A stretch of 64,000 nucleotides of DNA from NCBI RefSeq assembly GCF_005490985.1, contig NZ_CP027869.1, positions 3,286,001 to 3,350,000 on the forward strand. Direction: 5' to 3'. This document shows positions 58,476-64,000 of this stretch, piece after piece. A model generated the notes under the pieces. The model saw nothing but the letters and a program-made list of their open reading frames with translations. It was not told the origin of the DNA and ran no database searches. Origin of the DNA: Curtobacterium sp. SGAir0471. GTDB lineage: Bacteria > Actinomycetota > Actinomycetes > Actinomycetales > Microbacteriaceae. Within the stretch, counting starts at the first letter, position 1. Every line of letters starts with the position of its first letter. Made by a program: the position numbers and the translations under genes.

Positions 58476-59153
58476 TCAGCGCAGGACGCGGGCGACGGCC
58501 TCGGCACGGGTGCGGACACCGAGCTTCGCGAAGACCTGGTTCACGTAGGACTTCACGGTCGGCACGGTCAGGAAGAGCTCGGCGGCGATCTCCGGGTTCG
58601 TCCGCCCGGCGGCGATCCGCTCGAGCACGTCGGCCTCCCGCGGCGTGAGCTCCGGGAAGCGGTCGCGGACCGTGCGGGGTGCCGGCGCGGGCGGACGCTC
58701 CGCCACGTCGGGCACGGTCTGCGTCGCCGGAGCCGCACCGAGCTGTGCGACGAGCCGCGCCCCGACCCCGGCGTCGAACGTCGCCTGTCCCGAGGCCACG
58801 GCGCGCACGGCGGCCGCGAGCTCCCGTCGCCCCGCGTCCTTCGTCAGGTACCCCCGCGCCCCGGCCCGCAGCGCTCCGACGATCGAGGCGTCGTCGGCGT
58901 AGGTCGTGAGCACGAGCACGGCGACCTCCGGGTGCGCGGCCGTGATCGCCGCGGTGGCGGTCGGACCGTCGGTGCCCGGCAGCCGCAGGTCCATCAGCAC
59001 GACGTCCGGCGTGTCGTCGTCCACCATCGCGACCGCCGCTGCGCCGTCAGCTGCCTCGCCGACCACCTCGAGGTCGGGCTCGAGCGACAGCACCGTCACC
59101 AGGCCGTCCCGCACGATCGCCTGGTCGTCTACCACGAGCACCCGGATCGTCAC
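58476..59153 (-). CDS. NarL/LuxR-family response regulator
   Basis: A 225-residue regulator. Receiver domain about 1-120, with phospho-acceptor Asp55 in VVLMDLRLPG, acidic pair at 9-10 and Lys105 in GYLTKDAG. LuxR helix-turn-helix about 158-225: LTPREADVLERIAAGRTNPE, then TVKSYVNQVFAKLGVRTRAE. A Pro/Ala-rich linker lies between. It overlaps the sensor kinase gene (ATGA), forming a cognate pair. Confidence 0.93.
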   Translation of the reverse strand: MTIRVLVVDDQAIVRDGLVTVLSLEPDLEVVGEAADGAAAVAMVDDDTPDVVLMDLRLPGTDGPTATAAITAAHPEVAVLVLTTYADDASIVGALRAGARGYLTKDAGRRELAAAVRAVASGQATFDAGVGARLVAQLGAAPATQTVPDVAERPPAPAPRTVRDRFPELTPREADVLERIAAGRTNPEIAAELFLTVPTVKSYVNQVFAKLGVRTRAEAVARVLR

Positions 59154-60349
59154 GCCCGCTCCCCTGCCTCGTCAGTCGTCGCCGGCACGCGCATCGCGAC
59201 CACGAAGGACCCGTCCACGACACCGGTGGTGACCGACGAGTCGTCGCCGAGCTCCGCGAACCGCTCCCGCATCCCCGCGAGACCGAGCCCCGCACCGAAT
59301 CCCGCACCGACACCGGAGGGGGCGAGACGAGGGTCGAGCGCGTTCGTGACCGTCAAGTCGACCGTCGGGCCGGCCGCGCGGACGGACAGCTCCACGGGGC
59401 GGCCGGGAGCGTGTCGACGGGCGTTGCTCAGTGCCTCCCGGGCGGCTGCGACCACGACGGCACGGTGCGCCGCACCGACCGACGGCAGACCCAGGTCGCC
59501 GCGCGTGGTGAGCACCCCGCCGAAGGCGCGGTGGGCGTCGACCAGCCCGGCCAGGTCCACCGGCTGCGACGCCGGCACCGCCGTGTCGTCGCGGAGCGCG
59601 TGCACCGCACGGCGGGCCTCGGCGAGCCCGGACGCCGCGAGTGCCCGTGCGGCGCCGGCACGCCGCGCTGCCTCGTCGACGCGACCCGCCTCGAGCAGCG
59701 CCTCGACGGCGTCGAGCTGCAGGACCAGACCGCCGAGCGAGTGGGCGAGGACGTCGTGGACCTCGCGGGCCGCGCGCGACCGGTCCGCCAGCAGCTCGGC
59801 GCGCTGCTGCTCGGCCTCGGCCTGTCGGGTGCGGTCCTCGACCAGGCGGGTCTGGCGGCGGCTGAACCCGACCACGGCCGCCAGGACGAGTCCGCCGCCG
59901 GAGCCGAGCACGAGCGTGACCGGCACGTCGGCCGGCACCGCGGTGGCCGCGACCTCGACCAGCGCCACGACCGCGGCGACGGGTCCTGCCCACGAGGGCT
60001 GCCGCGCACTCGCAGCGAGGACGACGACGCCCACGAGCGGCACCGCGACCGCCACCGCCCCCGTGGCGACGACGACGGCCGCCCCGGCGACGACCATCAC
60101 CCAGGCCGCGACGAGCAGCACGCGCTCCCGTCGCGCGGCGACCCGGAGCACCCACGCGGCGAGCGCCACGGCTCCGACCGCCCACGCCCACACGGGCTGC
60201 CCGGTGGCCGTCCCGGTGCGCACGGACCAGTAGGTGACCACGAGGACGCCGAGCAGGTTGAGCGCCCTGGTGGTCACCGAGCCGGACCGGCCGCGCACGA
60301 GGTCGTCCCGCACGGCAGCGGTGCGCACCGGGTCCGGACTGCTGCTCAC
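59150..60349 (-). CDS. sensor histidine kinase, HisKA_3 type
   Basis: A 399-residue kinase of the DesK/LiaS/NarX-like class. About five to six transmembrane helices cover residues 30-165. A short coiled coil is followed by the HisKA_3 motif AAREVHDVLAHSLGGLVLQL with phospho-His198, then the HATPase domain with AREALSNARRHAPG (N box) and GLGLAGMRERF (G box). Start is GTG, overlapping the stop of the upstream membrane gene (GTGA). It would sense an envelope or membrane signal; the ligand is unknown. Confidence 0.92.
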   Translation of the reverse strand: MSSSPDPVRTAAVRDDLVRGRSGSVTTRALNLLGVLVVTYWSVRTGTATGQPVWAWAVGAVALAAWVLRVAARRERVLLVAAWVMVVAGAAVVVATGAVAVAVPLVGVVVLAASARQPSWAGPVAAVVALVEVAATAVPADVPVTLVLGSGGGLVLAAVVGFSRRQTRLVEDRTRQAEAEQQRAELLADRSRAAREVHDVLAHSLGGLVLQLDAVEALLEAGRVDEAARRAGAARALAASGLAEARRAVHALRDDTAVPASQPVDLAGLVDAHRAFGGVLTTRGDLGLPSVGAAHRAVVVAAAREALSNARRHAPGRPVELSVRAAGPTVDLTVTNALDPRLAPSGVGAGFGAGLGLAGMRERFAELGDDSSVTTGVVDGSFVVAMRVPATTDEAGERA

Positions 60350-60846
60350 CGGACCATCATGCCGCTGGCGGCGCGCGGGATCCGCTGGTCGACGACCAGT
60401 GCCCGCGCGGCCCGGTTCAGCGCCAGGACGAGCAGGATCGCCCCGGTCGAGGTGAGCAGGTGTGCACCGAGGTGCCCGCCGACGACGTCGAGACCGACGC
60501 GGACGGCGATCATGAGCAGCCACAGCCCGGCGCCCGCCCAGCCGGTGCGCGACTGGAGCGTGCGGCCGTGGTCGTCCGGGCTCGGTGCCGTCCGGAAGCG
60601 GGTCATCGCCCCCATCGCCAGACCGACCGCGACCGCGAGCAGGGCCTCGACCCCGAGGAGCAGGACGTCGAGCGACGTGACCGCGGCCGAGGACTGCGCC
60701 AGCACCACGACGCCCACGACGCCGAGGACGAGCGGGGTGCGCCAGACACGTGCCGGGTCGAACGCCCGCCAGGTCGCCTGCCGGTACGCCAGGAAGCCGA
60801 CGAGGACGAGGCCGATGACGGCGTTCGCGATGAGCTGGGTGGACAC
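60346..60846 (-). CDS. CcdC/DUF1453-like membrane protein
   Basis: A 166-residue protein with four to five transmembrane segments and the pattern IANAVIGLVLVGFLAYRQAT, similar to CcdC/DUF1453 proteins found with two-component systems. Start is GTG 60846 with GGAAGG upstream. It is the first gene of a three-gene unit with the kinase and regulator, so it may be a signal accessory or target. The family call is by eye. Confidence 0.65.
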   Translation of the reverse strand: MSTQLIANAVIGLVLVGFLAYRQATWRAFDPARVWRTPLVLGVVGVVVLAQSSAAVTSLDVLLLGVEALLAVAVGLAMGAMTRFRTAPSPDDHGRTLQSRTGWAGAGLWLLMIAVRVGLDVVGGHLGAHLLTSTGAILLVLALNRAARALVVDQRIPRAASGMMVR

Positions 60847-60923
60847 GGTGTGCCTTCCGTCGAGGTGTCCGGCGGGGGTCCCCGACCGGTGCTCCCAGCC
60901 TCGCGAGCCGGCGGTCGGCGGCA

Positions 60924-60941
60924 CACCACCCTCGGGTGGTG
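60924..60941. promoter_or_regulatory. perfect palindrome upstream of the two-component unit
   Basis: CACCACCC-TC-GGGTGGTG (8-bp arms, 2-base centre) lies about 80 bases above the CcdC-like gene and 38 bases above the divergent spermidine-synthase-like gene. It is a plausible binding site of the encoded NarL-type regulator. Confidence 0.45.
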
Positions 60942-60978
60942 GTCGGGGTGGGGATCACGGTGGTGTTCCATGGGGGGC

Positions 60979-61821
60979 ATGGCTGATGCGTTCGACGGGT
61001 TCCGGATCGGTGCGGGCTGGGCGTCGGTCGAGCCGGACCGGCACCGCCCCGGGTCCTTCACGCTCGTGGTGGACAGGACGCCGCAGTCGCACGTCGACCT
61101 CGAGGACCCGACCCACCTGGCGTTCGAGTACATCCGGCGCATCGGGCACGCGATCGACCTGCTGCCGGAGGGTCCGATCACGGCGCTGCACCTCGGCGCG
61201 GGCGCGCTGACCCTGCCCCGCTACGTCGCCGTCACCCGTCCGGGCTCGCGGCAGCAGGTCGTCGAGCTGGAGCGGGACCTGGTCGAGCACGTGCGCGAGG
61301 TGCTCCCGTTCCCCCGCGGTGCGTCGATCCGCGTCCGGTACGGGGACGCCCGCGAGGTCCTCGGCAAGCTGCCGGCCGGGCTCCGCAGCACGGTCGACCT
61401 GGCGGTGGTCGACGTGTTCGGCGGCTCGCAGATCCCCGCGCACGTGACGAGCATCGAGTTCTACCGCTCGGTCGCCGAGTTCCTCTCCCCCACGGGCATC
61501 GTCGCCGTCAACGTCGCCGACGGGGCCGGACTGGCGTTCGCGCGCGGGCAGGCATCGACGCTGCAGGCGGTGCTGCCGTCGGTCGCCGCGGTCGCCGACA
61601 CCGGGATGCTCAAGGGGCGGCGGTTCGGCAACATCGTGCTGCTCGGGTCGAAGACGGACCTCCCCGTGGCCGACATGCCCCGGCGGTACTCCTCCGACCC
61701 GATGCCGGCGAAGGTGGTGCACGGGCAGGAGCTCCGCGCCTTCACGGCGGGGGCGCCCATCGTCACCGACGCGACCGCGGTCGCGTCGCCCGAGCCGAAC
61801 CGCAGCGTCTTCGGCGGCTGA
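60979..61821 (+). CDS. spermidine synthase-like methyltransferase-fold protein
   Basis: A 280-residue protein of the spermidine synthase/SAM-binding fold: ALHLGAGALTLPRYVA (nucleotide loop), VVELERDLVEHVRE (ribose-binding acidic strand) and VVDVFGGSQIPAH at the catalytic-loop position. The canonical polyamine-site DAYD-type motif is changed to DVFGG, so true aminopropyl transfer is uncertain; many actinobacterial proteins of this type are of unknown function. ATG 60979 follows GGGGGG; ATG 60970 is possible. It diverges from the two-component unit. Confidence 0.78.
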   Translation: MADAFDGFRIGAGWASVEPDRHRPGSFTLVVDRTPQSHVDLEDPTHLAFEYIRRIGHAIDLLPEGPITALHLGAGALTLPRYVAVTRPGSRQQVVELERDLVEHVREVLPFPRGASIRVRYGDAREVLGKLPAGLRSTVDLAVVDVFGGSQIPAHVTSIEFYRSVAEFLSPTGIVAVNVADGAGLAFARGQASTLQAVLPSVAAVADTGMLKGRRFGNIVLLGSKTDLPVADMPRRYSSDPMPAKVVHGQELRAFTAGAPIVTDATAVASPEPNRSVFGG

Positions 61822-61847
61822 CCCCGCGCTCGCCGCGCGACCACCCA

Positions 61848-61890
61848 CCGGACGGGAGGCTCGGTGCCGGTCCGTCACCGCGCCTCCAGG
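61848..61890. repeat. partial GGACGGGAGGC inverted-repeat element
   Basis: Left arm CCGGACGGGAGGC (61848-61860) is intact; after 21 bases the right arm begins GCCTCC (61882-61887) and then diverges. It lies just after the spermidine-synthase-like gene. Confidence 0.55.
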
Positions 61891-62001
61891 CCGCGGAACG
61901 GGTACAGGGGCACCGTGTCCCCCTGAACGCGTCGGGCATCCGGCTGCCAGGATGGGGGACAACGACCGCGCAGCCGCGCGACCGACCGAGGGAGTCCCCT
62001 G

Positions 62002-62796
62002 ATGACGAACGACGACCGGAGCAACGAGGACCGGACGGGCGACGGCAACGCGCCGGTGTGGGGTAGTGCGCAGCAGCACGACCGCCAGGACGCACCCCGC
62101 TACGGCGAGCGCGTCGACCCGGCACCGGGCTCGGCGCCGCAGTACGGCGAGCGCGACCAGGGTCAGCCGCGGTACGGGCAGCAGCAGTACGGCGAACGCG
62201 ACCAGTACGGCCAGCAGCAGCAGTACGGCCAGCAGCCGTACGGCGAGCGCGGCGGGTACGACCAGCGCGACGGCCGCCCGGACTCCCCGACGTGGGGCGA
62301 GCACCAGGGGACGCACCAGCCGTACGCGGCGTCGTCGGCACCGGCGAGCGCGGGCAGCCCGGCGTGGCAGTCCTACGAGCAGCCGAAGCCGGTGAAGAAG
62401 AAGAAGACCGTCGGCATCATCGCGTTCGCACTCGGGATCCTGTCGCTCGTGCTCGGTGTCGTCGGCGGCGCCGTGTTGGGTGCCGCAGTGGCGGGCAACG
62501 CGACGCTCGAGCAGATCGCGCGGGACGGCGGCAGCTCGGCGCAGCAGCAGGAACAGCTGCAGCAGCAGCTCATGAACGACCCAGCCGTGATGGGCCAGCT
62601 CGGTGGCGGCTCGATCGTGATCGTCATCGCGGCCGTCCTCGGCCTGTGGGCCCTCGTGCAGGGCATCATCGCGGCGGTCGCGGGCCGGGGGCGCGTCTGG
62701 GGCGTCCTCGCGATCATCCTCGCCGTCGTCGCCACCTTCGCGACCTTCATCGCCACCAGCGTCGCCGTGACCGCCGCGATCACCGGTGGCAACTGA
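62002..62796 (+). CDS. Q/G/Y-rich protein with two or more transmembrane helices (DUF4190-like)
   Basis: A 264-residue protein. Residues 1 to about 110 are hydrophilic with repeats of QYGERDQ / QYGQQ / YGERGG, a disordered Tyr/Gln/Gly region. After PKPVKKKKTVG come about three hydrophobic segments (roughly 135-160, 206-225, 232-255) separated by a Gln-rich loop (QQQEQLQQQL). This matches DUF4190-like membrane proteins of actinobacteria. No function is assigned. It is followed by a strong terminator. Confidence 0.72.
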   Translation: MTNDDRSNEDRTGDGNAPVWGSAQQHDRQDAPRYGERVDPAPGSAPQYGERDQGQPRYGQQQYGERDQYGQQQQYGQQPYGERGGYDQRDGRPDSPTWGEHQGTHQPYAASSAPASAGSPAWQSYEQPKPVKKKKTVGIIAFALGILSLVLGVVGGAVLGAAVAGNATLEQIARDGGSSAQQQEQLQQQLMNDPAVMGQLGGGSIVIVIAAVLGLWALVQGIIAAVAGRGRVWGVLAIILAVVATFATFIATSVAVTAAITGGN

Positions 62797-62824
62797 CACC
62801 GCGGCACTGCCCACGCGCCACTCC

Positions 62825-62858
62825 GACGGCCCGTCCCGCTGCAGCGGGGCGGGCCGTC
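62825..62858 (+). terminator. terminator after the Q/G/Y-rich gene
   Basis: A 15-bp stem GACGGCCCGTCCCGC/GCGGGGCGGGCCGTC with TGCA loop and one U-G pair, 28 bases after the stop codon. Confidence 0.75.
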
Positions 62859-62938
62859 CCGCGTCCGGGCACCCTGCCGCGTCCGGGTGCCCCGCCGCGT
62901 CCGGGTGCCCCGCTGCCCCGCTGCGTCCCGGTGCGCTG
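62859..62938. repeat. 18-bp tandem repeat
   Basis: CCGCGTCCGGGYRCCCYG units start at 62859, 62877 and 62895, followed by an 8-base remnant and a fourth diverged unit at 62921-62938. It directly follows the terminator hairpin. Confidence 0.7.
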
Positions 62939-63007
62939 CCGCGTTCTCGCACCCCCCGTGCGCGTGGCACCGCCCGCTCACGGGAGGCCCCGGTTACCCT
63001 CGAACCG

Positions 63008-63883
63008 ATGTCCCTCCCGCCCGACGACAGCCAGCAGCCCGACCGCGCCGACAGCGCCCGGGAACCCCGTCACGCCGCCCCGGGCGACGCCGCCCCGGTC
63101 ACCGCGGGTGTGAGCCCGGGGAGCACCTTCGCGCCGATCAGCCTGCGGCCTGCCGTGGACGCCGACGCCGTGCAGCAGCGGCTGCGCGACCTCGGCCAGA
63201 GCCGCAGCACCGAGGCCCTGGCCGAACGTGCCGAGCTCCTCCGGCTGCTCGGTCGGCTCGACGAGTCGCTCGTCGTCGCCGAGGAGGTCTTCCGCCTGAC
63301 GATGTTCACCGGCGAGCGGTCGGACAAGGTGGCCGCCCGCATCCGCCGCGCGCACGTGCTGCACGACCTCGGTCGCCACGAGCGCGCCGCGACCGAGGCC
63401 GCCATGGCCCGGGACACCGCCCGGACCGAGGAGTGGCCGGAGCTCGAGGGCGCCGCTGCCGAGCTCGAGGGCTGGTCGCTGTTCGAGCTGTCCCGCTTCG
63501 ACGAAGCTCGCTCGGCGCTGTCGCGTGCGTACCAGGCGTTCCGCCAGGCGGGGGCGCCGTCTGAACGCACCGAAGCGCTCCGCACGGCGGTCGAGGCCGC
63601 GCTCCGGGCCTCGGTCGCGCAGCCGAAGGCCGCCGGGGACAAGCCCCGCACCGCACGCGAGGTCGCCGCCCGCCGCGCGGAGGACGACGAGCCGCAGCCG
63701 ACCCGCGTCGCCGAGCCGGTGAAGCAGGTCCCGCCGGTCCGCCGTCGTGTCCTCGGCGCCCCGGACGCGGCACGCACCGACGCCGACGACATCTGGGGCC
63801 GCATCGCCGCGCGCGCGGCACAGCGGGGCCAGGCACCGCGCGACGAGCCCACCGACGACCTGCCGGGCACCGACCGCCGGTGA
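63008..63883 (+). CDS. TPR-like hypothetical protein
   Basis: A 291-residue cytoplasmic protein. The hydrophilic N-terminus (1-45) is followed by helical repeats of TPR character (about 55-200), with leucine/alanine-packed pairs such as ALAERAELLRLLGRLDESLV and ALSRAYQAFRQAGAPSERTE. A charged Arg/Glu/Pro-rich tail has DDIWGRIAARAAQRG near the end. It is probably a protein-interaction scaffold. Its stop overlaps the next GTG, so it is coupled to the SprT-like gene. Confidence 0.7.
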   Translation: MSLPPDDSQQPDRADSAREPRHAAPGDAAPVTAGVSPGSTFAPISLRPAVDADAVQQRLRDLGQSRSTEALAERAELLRLLGRLDESLVVAEEVFRLTMFTGERSDKVAARIRRAHVLHDLGRHERAATEAAMARDTARTEEWPELEGAAAELEGWSLFELSRFDEARSALSRAYQAFRQAGAPSERTEALRTAVEAALRASVAQPKAAGDKPRTAREVAARRAEDDEPQPTRVAEPVKQVPPVRRRVLGAPDAARTDADDIWGRIAARAAQRGQAPRDEPTDDLPGTDRR

Positions 63884-64000
63884 CGACGGCGCAGCCTGCG
63901 TCCGGTTCCGCTCCCGCTCCGACGCCGGAGTGGGTCCGTGCACGGGCCGAGCAGCTCCTGGCCGCACACCTCGGTCCGGGCGGGTGGACGTTCGCGTTCG
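63880..64000 (+). CDS. probable SprT-like protein, 5' end only
   Basis: Reading from GTG 63880 gives TTAQPASGSAPAPTPEWVRA, then RAEQLLAAHLGPGGWTFAF up to the window edge. The LLAAHLG..GWTFAF pattern is the usual beginning of SprT-like zinc metalloprotease-fold proteins of actinobacteria, so the identification is tentative. The HExxH site would lie outside the window. The start overlaps the previous stop (GTGA). Confidence 0.5.
   Translation, partial: MTTAQPASGSAPAPTPEWVRARAEQLLAAHLGPGGWTFAF

Noticed and set aside
60955..62970. Minus-strand frame of 671 codons opposite the spermidine-synthase-like and Q/G/Y-rich genes
   Set aside because: It is antisense, contains the translated 18-bp repeat as GHPDAA blocks, and lacks any recognised domain.

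Overview
The window is high-GC DNA, strongly coding and mostly on the minus strand. It looks like a chromosomal segment of an actinobacterium, most likely family Microbacteriaceae (Curtobacterium-like). The basis is actinobacterial-type RpoA/RpoB/RpoC, EF-Tu and ribosomal proteins, frequent GTG/TTG starts, SARP/AfsR-type and LCP proteins, and the base composition. The genus is inference. No rRNA, tRNA, CRISPR array, phage or insertion sequence was seen.

The backbone is the transcription/translation superregion, read right to left on the minus strand: rpoB-rpoC (57119 to 49702), rpsL-rpsG-fusA-tuf (33093 to 28709), the S10-spc block rpsJ to rplO (25945 to 16402), secY-adk-map (16255 to 13507), infA-rpmJ-rpsM-rpsK-rpoA-rplQ (11580 to 8416), and truA with a metallo-hydrolase (1762 to 87). 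Good promoters are visible for rpoBC, rpsL and infA. Strong hairpins follow rpoC, tuf, rplO, map and rplQ. Neither rpsN (S14) nor rpsD (S4) is found at its common position.

This backbone is interrupted by accessory blocks. Between rplQ and truA lie a DrrAB-type ABC exporter, an AfsR-like regulator and a FUSC-type membrane protein. Between map and infA is an LCP cell-wall ligase. Between tuf and rpsJ are DNA topoisomerase IB and a DarT-like ADP-ribosyltransferase homologue with no DarG partner. Between rpoC and rpsL is a type IVa pilus locus (pilB, pilT, pilC, pilA, minor pilins, pilD, pilM, pilN, pilO; 48797 to 36151) plus three membrane proteins.

The right end (57.5-64 kb) holds a PH-like membrane protein, a NarL-type two-component system co-transcribed with a CcdC/DUF1453-like membrane protein, a spermidine-synthase-like protein, a Q/G/Y-rich membrane protein, a TPR-like protein and the start of a probable SprT-like protein.

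The most interesting material is: the complete pilus locus in a monoderm, with a shared palindrome upstream of both pilB and pilA; a 624-residue prepilin-like protein that may be a tip adhesin; the orphan DarT-like protein; a dispersed intergenic inverted repeat (GGACGGGAGGC / GCCTCCCGTCC, about 20 bp spacer); and several intergenic tandem repeats.
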